64,000 nucleotides of DNA from contig NW_004955472.1 of NCBI RefSeq assembly GCF_000276665.1, positions 12,204,630 through 12,268,629 of the forward strand, in the 5' to 3' direction. A model generated the notes under the pieces. It searched no databases. It saw only the letters and a program-made list of their open reading frames with translations, and was not told where the DNA came from. This document shows, piece by piece, positions 31,490-41,886 of the stretch (position 1 is the first letter of the stretch; each line of letters starts with the position of its first letter). The translations under genes were made by a program, and so were the position numbers. The DNA is from Chinchilla lanigera. Lineage: Eukaryota > Chordata > Mammalia > Rodentia > Chinchillidae.

Positions 31490-32340
31490 GGTGTAGTGGA
31501 TTGACAACTGATGGTCAATTTATTACCCCCAGCTGAACTGAGTAAGCGTGGTGCTGGGCGTGGGAGGCCCACCTGGGAATTGTTGCCAGCAGCATAAGAG
31601 GCAGACCAGAAGAAAAAGAAAAAAGGCTTTTAGGAACTAAAAATGCTGTTGGGCGTGGAGAAAGGCTGTTGGGAGCTGGTAGAAGCTATAAAGGGCTCCA
31701 TGGAGGCTGATTTGAAGGAGCTTGTCGTGCTGGCTTTTCTGATGAACTTGGCTGTTTTCATCCTCCGAGGAGCTCGGGACCTCGTTGGCACTGAGAATGG
31801 CTTTGGTTCACTTTGGGGGAGCTCTGGTCCTCGCTTTGAGCATCACTTCCTGGCTTCGGTGGGGAAGATGGTGCACTGCTGGTCTCCAGAAGAAGCTTGC
31901 TGTGTTAGCTTCCCGATGGGAACTCAGCCATCTTGATCATCAGAGAAGCTCAGGACCTCACTGTTGCTGCAGATGGCTGTGGTACCTTTCGGGGGAGCTC
32001 TGCTTCTTCTGAGCATTGCTTCCTGGCTCCAGTACAGACCCCTCAGCCTGCTGGCACAGATCCCTCAGCCTGCTGACACAGACTTCCTAGATCCCACCAC
32101 TGACCTCTGGGCCTTCCCAGCACAGATCCATGAAACAGGCCTCCAAGGGACGTTGTCGTGGACTCTGGGACTCCAGCTGGATTCATGGGAGGAACTGTTA
32201 TGAGCTCTAGGTATTCAGCTAGACTCATGTAGAACATTTTCGTGGGATCTAGGCCCTTGGCTACATTCCTTGGTCTTGGTGTGTGGACATATTTCCTGCA
32301 CTCTTGTGTATCGTTCTTTGGGTGACTATTATAAATAATC
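31490..32340 (+). mobile_element. LTR-like block with internal ~174-bp tandem duplication, family not recognised
   Basis: A GC-richer block of about 850 bp that differs in composition from both sides. It contains two imperfect tandem units, about 31715-31888 and 31889-32060. Matching words include GGGGGAGCTCTG in both, 'gcatcacttcctggctt' versus 'gcattgcttcctggctc', and 'agctcgggacctc' versus 'agctcaggacctc'. A ~23-bp unit (CCCTCAGCCTGCTG...) then repeats at about 32040-32085. TATA-like TATAAAAGG (about 31483) and TATAAAGG (about 31688) are present. Forward ORFs of 65-97 codons cross it but have no retroviral or cellular domain. Compact length, repeated enhancer-like units and TATA boxes fit a rodent-lineage LTR; that is inference. 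Confidence 0.4.
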
Positions 32341-32724
32341 ATAGAAAATATGTGTCCTGTATTATATTGTTTCGCCTTGCAAAAATAACCCCTAAAACTG
32401 ACACAGAAGGTACACACATGCATATGCACTTAAGTGTGTGTGTGCCCATTACACAAATGTACATGCACATAATTTTTATGCACATAATTTTTAAAAATGT
32501 TTTCTAACAGATAAAAGTGAAGTATAAATTTTGCAATCATTTGGTTAAGTGATATATACAATCTGGATATTTCAAAGCAGAGATTTCTCCTTTGGGGAGA
32601 AAAGAAAATGTGTTTGAACTTTTAGATCATGGTTCTTCAAGTCCTCCTAACCATGGAGTCTGTGTAAGACAGAGTCTCATGATTGCTGAGAGGCTAGAGA
32701 AAATATTTTGAGAAAAAAGTAATA

Positions 32725-32850
32725 ATAACTCCTGGTTATTTGGAGTTTATAGGCCCATTAATGTACAAAGCACTTTACAGACATCATTTTGTTTCCTTCA
32801 TCACAGTCCTGTGAAGTGTGCATTACCTTACAACAAGGGGGCTGTGTTTC
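32725..32850 (-). repeat. MIR SINE fragment
   Basis: 'caaagcactttacagacatc' and 'cacagtcctgtgaagtgtgc' match the MIR complement ('aagcgctttacatacatta...caaccctgtgaggtaggt'). Confidence 0.6.
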
Positions 32851-32854
32851 TCCC

Positions 32855-33500
32855 CTGTCCCTACTCCAGAACGCTGTGGCTTTCATCTTGCTACTTAAGG
32901 TTGACCTATGTGGTCCAGCTGGTACATGGTCCCCTTGTATCAGAGCAGATGGTCACTGGGAGGGTGACATGGAGGAAGCAGTATGAGGGAGGGGATTCTG
33001 AAGGCAGCTGTACAACATACATGTAGCCTGAAGGGCTGCGTCTCTGGTTAATCCCGTGGAACTCTGTAATAAAACAGAACAGGAAGGAACTTTTCCTAAA
33101 CTCTCTGGCCATTCCACTTACACTACAACTATTTCAGATGTGGCAATACATTGTTTGGGAACTTTTATTAAATTAGGGTTCATATCTAAAAGATTGCTGT
33201 TCCCAGCCCCCGCATGTTAGTTAACGTGGTTTTTTTTTTTTTGGAGTTAGATATATTACAAGTAAATGTTCTCAGTTTTGTCCTAGAGTGAAGTACTGAG
33301 TTGGAAAACTTTCTAATATGTGTAGTGCATGTAGTAGGGAGACACACTGAATATGGTATAACTGTACTCATAAATTGAATAGAATAATTCAGCTTTTCAA
33401 CTTTGGAACAGTTGACTAGTTTAAACCAATACACCAGAGCCTCTCTTGAAGCAACTATTTATATTCAGTTAAATCTCTGCAACATCCTTAAGCCGTTTCT
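32855..33500. other. Unrecognised sequence
   Basis: No repeat family or gene recognised. A T-run at 33230-33242 is the only simple sequence. Confidence 0.4.
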
Positions 33501-33509
33501 TGAGAGGAA

Positions 33510-33690
33510 AGGCCATCAGTTCAGTGGTTAAGTACATGGGTTCAAATTCTGCCTTCATCAATGAAAATTTCCCTAATTTTCTGTGGTTTCTTAACGTCTA
33601 AAGTAGTGCCTTAGGTCACGAACATGCTAGTAAAATCAAACAAAATGATATGCATCAGGTCCCTAGCATACTGTTCAAGAAATGGGAATC
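33510..33690 (+). repeat. MIR SINE fragment
   Basis: 'cagtggttaagtacatgggt' ... 'tcaaattctgccttcatcaa' ... 'gcatcaggtccctagcatac' fit MIR in order. Confidence 0.5.
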
Positions 33691-34054
33691 TGTGCATTTT
33701 TTATGTTATTGCTCTGATTTAACTAAATAAATTCAAGTAGGCAAACTGCAACACTTTGAGGGGGCTTTAAAGTCTAGGGAGTCATACTAATGACTTCTTT
33801 TGATACAGGAAAATTTATTTGGAGGAAAAGAAAGTATTCAAAGATGCTGAGAGTTTTATCAAAGCATCTGAGAGATTCAGATTGTCACAAATATCTGTCC
33901 TATGTTCTAAGGCCAGGACAAATAAAATCACTGCCTATTTAATGTTCACTATTTAATGAAGCAAATGAACCCATTTTAGGTCCAGTTTGTGATGCTGTAG
34001 TGTGGCACTGAATTACTGCAATGTACATAAAATATTGTTCAATAAATGTGCATG

Positions 34055-34212
34055 CTATGCTCATATCTGATAATCTGAAGGACTGCTTTGAAGATAACAG
34101 TGTGTACTGTAACAACCATTGCTGATTTTCTATCATCGTGCTTTGAAATTCTGTGTCAGTTTCAATGTTTTTTAAATTTTTTATTCTCATGAAAATAAAT
34201 AAATAAATAAAT
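34055..34212 (+). mobile_element. LINE-1 3'UTR, strongly 5'-truncated insertion
   Basis: 'tttgaagataacagtgtgta', 'caacaaccattgctgatttt' type text and 'ctatcatcgtgctttgaaat' match the 3'UTR of the L1 at 57490-57560, ending in AATAAATAAATAAATAAATA. The 10-bp direct repeat AATGTGCATG at 34045-34054 and 34213-34222 flanks it. Only about 155 bp of the element was copied, as is common for L1. Confidence 0.85.
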
Positions 34213-34234
34213 AATGTGCATGTTAGTTGATGAG

Positions 34235-34540
34235 CATTTCAAAGAGCTTGGACCACAATTTTCCACGCACAGTTTACATTATGGGTAGAATTTGATAGTG
34301 CTGTGTCTTTATTTTCATGGCATATTGCTAAGTTGTATGGTTCATTTAACGCCAAGATTCTGGTGAAGAACACAAGCCCCAAGCACAGTTTAGACACCGA
34401 GTGATCTACTTTCTGACCCGCATGTGGCAAAGAGCACGGGCAGCTTGTGCCTCGCCACGCCCCCTGACAGCACCACAGCTACCACCAGGGACCAACAATC
34501 GCCGCCCCCCGACGCAGTCTGCTCCCTGAGCATTGACACT
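34235..34540. other. Unrecognised sequence with a CpG-rich patch
   Basis: 34390-34520 has several CpGs (CTCGCCACGCCCCCTGAC, CGCCGCCCCCCGACGC) in an otherwise CpG-poor area. A 63-codon minus ORF (34239-34430) runs from its edge. No domain or repeat recognised. Confidence 0.35.
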
Positions 34541-34656
34541 GGAAAAATAATTAACTTCATTATTATTAAATTATTAATTTAATTATTTAAAGTAATTAAT
34601 TCAGTGAAGCTGAGCCATTTGTATATTTGCTAAGATAGTACTGAAAAACAAGCTGT

Positions 34657-34800
34657 GACAGGCGTGGTGGCTCACTCCTGTAATCCCAGCACTCGGGAGG
34701 CTGAGGCAGGAAGATTGCCGTGAGTTCAAGGCCAGCCTGGACTTCAAATTGGGTTCAAGGCCCGCCTGAGCTGCATAGCAAAACTCTGTCTCAGAAGGAA
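34657..34800 (+). mobile_element. B1 SINE, well preserved, with internal duplication
   Basis: 'acaggcgtggtggctcactc' ... 'aatcccagcactcgggaggc' ... GTTCAAGGCCAGCCTG followed 29-30 bp later by GTTCAAGGCCCGCCTG, then 'aaaactctgtctcag' and an A-tail. AAGCTGT precedes (34650-34656) and follows (34806-34812) the element. Confidence 0.95.
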
Positions 34801-34849
34801 AAAAAAAGCTGTAAGGATTTCAGAGATGAAACTCAAAACCTAGATGAGA

Positions 34850-35020
34850 CTCAGGATTCAAGGTCCCTTCCACCTCTAATTAGCAGTGTGTAACTGAGTG
34901 AACAATCCTCTCCAAACCTTGGTCTCTACATTTATGAAATTTAACAGATTCAGTGATTATATCATGAAATGAGGTATTTTTATTAATGTTAAATGTTGAT
35001 GTATGATAAGCATTAAATAG
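34850..35020 (+). repeat. MIR SINE fragment
   Basis: 'agtgtgtaactgagtgaaca' ... 'tctccaaaccttggtctcta' ... 'catttatgaaatttaacaga' fit a diverged MIR. Confidence 0.5.
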
Positions 35021-35091
35021 CAGTTATTCTATACCAGCCTACAAGTAATTCCTTTTCATCATACAATTCTATGCATATTTTCCCTTCTCTT

Positions 35092-35210
35092 TTTTTTTTT
35101 TTGTGTGTTTGTTTTTGTTTTTTTGGTTTTTCTCCGGTACCAGGAACCGAACTCACGACCTTGCGCTTGCCAGGCAGGCGCTTTTGCCGCTGAGCTAAAT
35201 CACCAGCCCC
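35092..35210 (-). mobile_element. ID-type SINE, young copy with 12-bp target-site duplication
   Basis: Complement of ID: T-rich/TTTG tail, CCGGTACCAGGAACCGAACT (B box complement), CTTGCGCTTGCCAGGCAGGC and GCTGAGCTAAATC. Perfect flanking repeats TTCCCTTCTCTT lie at 35080-35091 and 35211-35222. Confidence 0.95.
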
Positions 35211-35229
35211 TTCCCTTCTCTTAAAAAAA

Positions 35230-36695
35230 CTATTTGCTCTTTACTCTTACTCTTACAATATTATTTATGCTTGTAAAATGAAATTCACTGTGAGAAGAGA
35301 CTAGATATTAACATACACATACATACACACACACAATTTTTCTTTTGGAAAAATTTCTAAAAATAGTATTGATTTTGTGAAATGTGTTCACGGTAAAAAG
35401 TCATCATTTTGTGCTTTTTAAATTAATGCAGAATTAAGAAGTTTGCATCATGGTTCTAGTGAAACATATTCAGTCACTCTTTTCTTTCAAATCTATTTTC
35501 CCAGCCAAGATGAAAAATGTGGGTTAAACATTTCCTCTCTATCTGACTCATTTTTGGCAGAAAAAGAACTCCAGATGCCAAAAGGAATACAAAACCTGCT
35601 AGGGGAAGAGGCGCAGGAAGGAGGGGGAGGCAGAAGAAGCTTGTCATACTTCATCAAGCTATCAAAACATCCAGAGGGTTAAAAAGGAGGGTGCATTATG
35701 CACTGACCTTCACAGGTAAAAATCGGGCTTCATAAATATAATGGAAGTGAACCTCAGACCAAAGAGGATTAAAAGTTAGAGTGCTGCTTTACAAAATGAC
35801 TCTACAACGATTCAGTTATTAGTAGAACAGCAACAAAATATATAAAACAACTTACACTGAAAACCAAATGTAAAATCTTGAAAAACATCACATTCCTGTA
35901 CACTAACCAAGCAAGAGCTACACTTTAACTGGACTATTGTGAAAAGAAGCAGAGTGATGATTGGATAACTTAATCTTTAGAAACACTAGAAAGAAAAAAA
36001 AAAAAAGAAACACCTAGAAAGTTCTCAGTTTTTCCAAGCAATCTTTAGCTAATTTGTTTTACAATGATTGCTAAAATAAATTCATTATATCCTATAGCTC
36101 CCGTCATTCATGTAAATGTGTAATAAAAACATTTAACGAATATCTTCTATACATCTTTGTATGTTTCATCTTTCTTATTTTGACCATCCTGAAATATAAT
36201 GTCTATGCCCAGAACACATAAAAATTAAAATGGACAGCACATTACTTCACATATCTGCATCTTTATTATTCATCAAAGTATTTCTCCAATACACTGTTTT
36301 TAACGCCTTTATAGGAAAAGTAAATAATGAAGTGCTAAATGAGATTTAGAAAGAGTTTAAGACAAAGAAGAACTAAAAGGCGGATTTGTGGGGTCTGTTA
36401 TACCATTTAGTTAGTCAAAAAGCAATTACTCAGCACCAGCTAAGACCAAGACACTCTGCTAAAAAAGAATTAAGGATAAGAAACAGAGAAGGCATGGTTT
36501 GTACTTGAAATCCATTGTATGCTAGAAGCAAAGCGTGGATACACACATAAAAACAAGTCCATATTTTAAGTCTTATATGGTACTGTAAGTTATGTAAACA
36601 CAAAAAATTTTTTCTTAATTTCTTCTGAGTTTCAATTTCCCCCTGTAAAGTGAAAAGGCCTAATATTACTAACTCTAATATTTTATGATAATACA
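35230..36695. other. Unrecognised AT-rich sequence
   Basis: A short ACACAC patch lies near 35320-35335. The 79-codon ORF at 35443-35682 has a Gly/Glu-rich stretch with no known domain. No repeat family recognised. Confidence 0.4.
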
Positions 36696-36702
36696 TTTTT
36701 CT

Positions 36703-36788
36703 GTGGCGGCAGTGGTGCTGGGGAGTGAACCACCAGGGCCTTGTGCATGCAAGGCAAGAGCTCTACCACTGAGTCACACCCCTAGCCC
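36703..36788 (-). mobile_element. ID-type SINE, older copy
   Basis: Complement of the general rodent ID: 'ctggggagtgaaccaccagg', 'gccttgtgcatgcaaggcaa' and 'ctctaccactgagtcacacc' then 'cctagcccc'. Confidence 0.85.
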
Positions 36789-36789
36789 C

Positions 36790-37165
36790 TAAGATAAAAC
36801 ATTTATAGAAAAGATTTACTGCACTATTTGCTCCACAGAAAAATGAAAGATTATGATAAATTTGGCACTGGTATGAAAAGAAAGTAAAGCTTCTAAGCGA
36901 ATGCCTTGGTTCAGCATAACAAAGATTACTAACAGCAAATGTGTGATGAAAACGGTTACTCTGCCCCCGCCACTCTCCTGCTCTCCAAGGAACAATCTGC
37001 TCTGGAATCTGCTGACTAAAGAAAAAGGGCAAGCACTCCAACATTTCAGGTGTTCCTTACAGCTACCTTTGCCAAAATGAAGTTTCACTTCTACTGTTTC
37101 TTCTTTCTTGCCCTTTGTCTCGTATTTCTGTGATATACATGCTTGTGAGAGTTGTGAAAATAAAA
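36790..37165. other. Unrecognised sequence
   Basis: Overlapping minus-strand ORFs of 93 and 124 codons run here, the latter into SINE sequence. No domain recognised; taken as chance. Confidence 0.4.
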
Positions 37166-37170
37166 TAAAG

Positions 37171-37343
37171 CTAACCAGGCTCGTGCCCATAATCTCAACA
37201 CTCTGGGAGGCTGAGAAAGTAAGATAGCAACCTTGAGCCCATCCTGAACAACTTAGCTAGACCCTGCTTCAAAATAAAAATAAATAAATAAAACTAAGTA
37301 TGAAGGCCCTAGGTTCAATCTCCAATACTGAAAGAAAAAAAAA
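37171..37343 (+). mobile_element. B1-dID dimeric SINE
   Basis: The B1 half is 'ctcaacactctgggaggctg' ... 'gaccctgcttcaaaat', followed by an (AAAT)n linker and an ID half 'gtatgaaggccctaggttca' ... 'ccaatactgaaag' with A-tail. TAAAGCTAA precedes and follows the element, consistent with a target-site duplication. Confidence 0.75.
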
Positions 37344-37440
37344 GGTAAAGCTAAATACACACACAAGCTCCTCCATAAATTATAGATTTTATTACCATTG
37401 CTATGGTTATCATTATTTTTGCTTTTTAAAGACAGAAACA

Positions 37441-37603
37441 GCCAGGTGTGGTGGTACATGCCAGTAATCCCAGCACTCAGGAGGCTGAGGCAGGAGGATT
37501 GTTGAGAGTTCAAGGCCAGCCTGGGCTACAAAGTGAGCTCCAGGCCAGCCTGAACTGTGTAGCAAGACCCTGTCTCAAAAACATAAAAAAAAAGTTAAAA
37601 AAA
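37441..37603 (+). mobile_element. B1 SINE with target-site duplication
   Basis: 'gccaggtgtggtggtacatg' ... 'cagcactcaggaggctgagg' ... two copies of a GGCCAGCCTG block about 29 bp apart ... 'agaccctgtctcaaaa' and A-rich tail. Near-identical flanks TTTTTAAAGACAGAAACA (37423-37440) and TTTAAAAAGACAAAAACA (37604-37621). Confidence 0.93.
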
Positions 37604-37628
37604 TTTAAAAAGACAAAAACAAGGATTT

Positions 37629-37796
37629 AGCCAGGCATGGTGGTGCACACCTATAATACCAACACTTGGGAGGCTGAGGCAGGAGGATTGCCACAAGTTC
37701 AACATCAGCCTAAATTACAGAGAAAGACCCTGTTTCAAAAAAAAAAAAAAAAAGAAATGAAAGAAAAGACAAGAGAAAGACAGAGAAAAAAAAATA
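37629..37796 (+). mobile_element. B1 SINE lacking the internal duplication
   Basis: 'agccaggcatggtggtgcac' ... 'gccacaagttcaacatcagc' ... 'agaaagaccctgtttc', then a 16-A run and an A-rich tail. Only one CAGCCT block is present, unlike the neighbour at 37441. AAGGATTT before and AAGATTT after mark the likely insertion site. Confidence 0.88.
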
Positions 37797-37842
37797 AAGA
37801 TTTGAATTACTGACCTTAATGAATTGTAACATTTTTAACTGA

Positions 37843-37937
37843 GGGGCTGGGGAAATAACTCAGTGGCATAAGTGCCTGCCTGGCAAGCGCAAGGTCATGA
37901 GTTCAATCCCTGATACTGAAAAAAAAAAAAAAAAAAA
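37843..37937 (+). mobile_element. ID-type SINE
   Basis: GGGGCTGGGGAAATAACTCA, GTGCCTGCCTGGCAAGCGCA, GAGTTCAATCCC and an A-tail of about 19. AACATTTTT occurs just before and just after, a likely target-site duplication. Confidence 0.93.
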
Positions 37938-37944
37938 CATTTTT

Positions 37945-39300
37945 CACAGAGTATTTTAATTATTTGTTTGCAGACCCTTGAAGACAGGAATTGTCTAGTT
38001 CATTCTTATATTTGTAATGCCATGGTCACAGTTCCCATTCAGTAAGTATTTGTTGACTGCATCGATGTATGAATGTCCCATCCCCTAAAGAACTGGAGAA
38101 GAAAAGGGCATAGGAGAGAAAACCAAAAAGAGAACTTCTACTACCCAAGGTTGGGTCATTTACTTACTGACTGCTTCTGCCTACCAGGCCTGGCAATGAT
38201 CTCACTCACAGAACCTGTTGGGCTGGTCCCATTACTAGGCAAGGTGAGTCTGATGTCTCATGCAAAACACAGCAAACTTGGCAAACAGATCGCAAGAACA
38301 AATCTGTCTGGTAAGCCAGATCTCATTATCCGCCGTGGAATTTGGCCAGTTACACTGAGATTATGGTAGGTTGAGAAATCTGAACTTTAGCCACCCATAA
38401 ATAAAAGCATAAGAGTTAGCTACTCCCTATTGCTTCTGGCTGATCTTTAATTCTTTTTTTCAAAATGAAAACACTTGCTTTGGAATGTGTGAATTTTCTT
38501 CTCAACTACAGAGAAATATAAGTCAAACTGATTCAGTTTTCTTAATGTCAACAATCTACAAATGTCTTTATTAAAATAATTTAAATGTATTGAATAATAA
38601 TAACTGGAATCAAAATATAGTACCTGTCATGAATCATCAAAAAATTACGATAGGTGCAGAAAAAGAAATAACATAAATAAAATTAGTCTCTGGTATTGCC
38701 CTCTTCCATTAGACTTGAACCAAAAAGCTCAAAGCCTCAAGAAAGTGTTCTCTTCTGTCCTTGGCTGTAGATTCAGAAAGGTGAACTTGCTTTCACAACA
38801 GTATTGCACATTCATGCAGGAAAACTAAGCAAATTTTCTTGTTCCTCTTTAAGCAATTTTCCAAGTAAGCAGAAGTTTTTCTCAGGATTACAATGCTTGT
38901 GGAACAACGTTAAAAAGCTTTTTGGACAGTCTTCTTGACAAAGTCCTCTCCAATAAATGAATCAGGAGGGGTTAACTGGAATTTCTTTCACCTTAAAAAA
39001 TGGTTCAGAGCAGGATCTCAAAAACTAGACAGTCTCTTCACAAGTTACAAGCTGCTCATCTTACGCATACCTCTTCAGGATCTCAGAGTTCCCCCCTGTT
39101 TTTTTCTTTTCCTCCCAAGAAATCTCTTTTGCACTGAAGAACATTATTTTTCTCTCTTCTACCACCAACCTCTCTGTTCCATTTTTCTGTTTTCATGTGA
39201 GTTTTTGCTTTGGTGGACAGCTAATGAGAAAGAGGTAGTAGTATGAAAAGTCATAGAGAGCCAAGCTGTTTCTCCAGGCAATGAGAAATTATAGAAAGAA
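37945..39300. other. Unrecognised sequence with one exon-like segment
   Basis: Contains the splice-flanked segment 38188-38243 (listed separately) inside a 98-codon ORF (38073-38369), and a 103-codon ORF at 38935-39246. No domain or repeat recognised otherwise. Confidence 0.35.
38188..38243 (+). other. Exon-like segment (56 bp) with strong splice-site context, unidentified
   Basis: Upstream is a branch-site-like TTACTGAC followed by a pyrimidine tract CTGCTTCTGCCTACCAG (AG at 38186-38187). Downstream is GGCAAG then GTGAGTCTG (GT at 38244-38245), a near-consensus donor. The segment is open in two frames; one reads LAMISLTEPVGLVPLLGK, and the open frame extends through both flanks. I do not recognise the peptide. 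It could be an alternative or non-coding exon, or a chance pairing of sites. Confidence 0.22.
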
Positions 39301-39420
39301 TGCTGAACTGACATCAGAAAGCGTGGGGATTGATGCTGACAGCAAGGCTTACCTCCTGGCCTGGGAAGTCAGGGAATCTCTTGAATATTTTGGCTTCCTC
39401 ATTAAGACAACTTAGAGCCC
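39300..39420 (+). repeat. MIR SINE fragment
   Basis: 'ctggcctgggaagtcaggga' and 'attttggcttcctcattaag' match MIR ('gctgtgtgaccttgggcaag...cctcagtttcctcatctg') in diverged form. Confidence 0.45.
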
Positions 39421-39844
39421 CGTCTACCTAACAAAAATTTCAATAAAATCAAATCAGACTGCATGACAATATTACAGTGCATTAATTTGTGGAATGTGCA
39501 TCTCCATATTCATAAGAATTTGTGCGATGAAGGTGTTAGGTACCCAGCTACAAAAGAGGCATCAGACATCTACAACCTTCTCTTTCCTCTTGCCTGAACT
39601 AACTCGGGTATATTTCGGAGTTCCTTCCTAAAGGCACAGGGAATCCACACATACAAAGATTCCCACCATCTTTAGTGTATTCTATATATTTGCTTCGCTT
39701 CTTAAAGCTTTTCCTGCCTGACTGACAGTCTGATGTTGGTCATGACTTCCTTCTCAATGACCATTTGTGTACTTGTTCCAGTGGTAGTCTGGTTGTTTGT
39801 GAGCACCTGGATTGGGTTAGAAGTGAATGGGTGGGTGACATTTT

Positions 39845-40020
39845 GGTGGAAAAGAGACTTGGGATCAAACACTGACACTAAAACAAAACAACCACAATAC
39901 CTTGAACTTGTCATCTGATTTTTCTGAGGCTTCATTTCCTAATTTGCATATAGAAGGCTCTAATCTCTGCACTTTAGGATGCTGATAAGAATAAAAGAAG
40001 ATAATTACGTAGTTACAGAA
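39845..40020 (+). repeat. MIR SINE fragment
   Basis: 'cttgaacttgtcatctgatt', 'ctgaggcttcatttcctaat' and 'gatgctgataagaataaaag' follow MIR order. Confidence 0.5.
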
Positions 40021-40045
40021 TTTTCTTTGCTCCTCAGTTAAAATG

Positions 40046-40481
40046 TGTTACTTTGCAAGGACTGTTATAACAAAGTTCCATAAACTGAGTGGCTCAGGAA
40101 GAGAAATTTGTTGTCTCATTGTACCAAAGACTGGAAGTCCAAGATGGAGGAGTCAGCACAGTCACATTCCCTCTCAAGGCACTAGGCAAGGATCCTTTTA
40201 GGCCTTTTTCCTAGCTTCTGCTAGTTTCTTGACTTGCAGCAGGATAAATACAACCTTCAGATGGCATTCTCCATATACATCTCTGTCTTACCAAAATTTT
40301 CCTTTCATGAGGATACCAGGCATATTGGATTAAGAGCTCATCATACTCCAGGTAGGTCAAATCTTAACCAATTACATCTACAATGATTCATTTTCCAAAT
40401 AAAGTCATAGTTGGGAGCACTAGGGGTCAGAGTTTCAACATATCAATTTAGGGTGGGAGGGACACAACTCTATACATAACA
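40046..40481 (-). mobile_element. Solitary LTR of ERVL-MaLR type
   Basis: On the minus strand it begins TGTTATGTATAGAGTTGTGT and has 'attgatatgttgaaactctg', 'ccatcttggacttccagtct' and 'ccactcagtttatggaactt' then 'tgttataacagtc'. This is the full MaLR LTR order ('...atgttgaaacctaatccc...cttggacttccagcc...ccacccagtctatggtattttgttatagc'). No internal genes. Confidence 0.8.
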
Positions 40482-40489
40482 AGTGGAGT

Positions 40490-41090
40490 GAGAAAATTTC
40501 CAAGGTCTGAAAGTTTGGCAAATTTCATGCAGGAGTTAAAAACAAAGAAACCATGCAGTGTGTCATGCCTGATTGGTTGCTATCTCTTTTTGTAAGCATG
40601 GATTTTTAAAAACTGCATAAATTTCTCAAACAGCTACCATAGTCTGATATTCCACTTTGATTATGAAGACTTATATTTCCAAAACAATGAATGAAATAAT
40701 GCTGACCTCTACCTTCTAGAAGCTTATAATCAAAAGAGTATAATGAAAACACTACCCTTACAGATACTGAAATACAAATTAAACAGATGGCACACGATTA
40801 AAATACAACCCAAACAATGATAGAATATTTTATTTTGCAGAGCTGAGTCTTAATACCATATGAATGTGAGCTGAAAGAAAAGTCATACTGGGTCCAGAAA
40901 AAGAAGGCTACTGGAGGTGTTTGAGGTGGCCCTTGCAGAGAGAGAGCATGGAAAGCTCAAAAGCGACTCTTGTAAACGACATGGCCTCCTCTTGGGGATG
41001 TATCAATGATTCTAGTTCTACTGAGCAACAATGTGTAAAGTTTCAATCCCCTTTCAAAAATTATTGGCCATAATAAATTACATAGATGCG
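40490..41090. other. Unrecognised sequence
   Basis: No repeat or gene recognised. Confidence 0.4.
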
Positions 41091-41094
41091 GTTT

Positions 41095-41285
41095 TAAATA
41101 TTTAAAATATGTCCCCTTTTGTAAAAGGAGAAGGGGCCAACAAATGCGGGAAGGTGGGCAGGAGAGGAAGGGAAGGGAATGAAAAGCAAATCAAGATGTA
41201 TTATGTACATGCACCAACTCCCCAAGATAAACGTAATCACTATGTACTGCAAACATGGACTAATAAAAACAAATTATAAAATATT
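41095..41285 (+). repeat. Possible LINE 3'-end fragment
   Basis: Purine-rich 'gagaggaagggaagggaatg', then 'gtattatgtacatgcaccaa' and the terminus 'ggactaataaaaacaaatta'. Same order as 12640-12870. Family not recognised. Confidence 0.35.
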
Positions 41286-41289
41286 TCAT

Positions 41290-41880
41290 CTATAGTCTCC
41301 TAGAAATGTTTGGCAAAGAAATTTCTAATCACATTGAGAATACTGACAAGAGAAAAATCTTGTATGCCCTTACTGGAAATTTTCTCAGTTTAATATATGT
41401 CTGAAATTCTTCTAAGTTTCACTCCAAACTAATCAGTATTGAAATCACTATTGCTTCAGTACTTGGTGTGCATACATACTAGGCCAGATATTGTTCATAA
41501 TATAAAAGGAGAGAAATAATTGCTTTTTAGCTCCAGAAATAATTGAAATACAGATAAATGGAATATATACATATATATTCTTCATCAAATGATGGTTTTA
41601 TGTTAGACATTATCTCTGTTATTTGATATATATCAGAGTTATTACCCTCCATCGCTAATCTGCTACACTGTGAATACCTTGATGAAGAAATTACATCTCA
41701 TGCATATCAAACATGAAGAAATTGCACCGGTCTGTACCAAACTTGTCAAAGATTAAAAAAGAAGAAGAAAAAAAGATGAATAAAAATGAATTTTATTATA
41801 CCCCAAAACTGAAAGTAGTATCCTTCCCAAATAGAGATATCCAGAATTGTCCAGATGGTTGTGTCATACTCTCTTTAAAA
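41290..41880. other. Unrecognised AT-rich sequence
   Basis: Only a short lysine-rich ORF (41713-41907). No repeat recognised before the ID fragment that follows. Confidence 0.4.
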
Positions 41881-41886
41881 TTAAAG

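Noticed and set aside
31643..32203. Forward ORFs of 97, 75 and 79 codons
   Set aside because: They follow the 174-bp tandem repeat of the LTR-like block and match no gag, pol, env or cellular domain I know.
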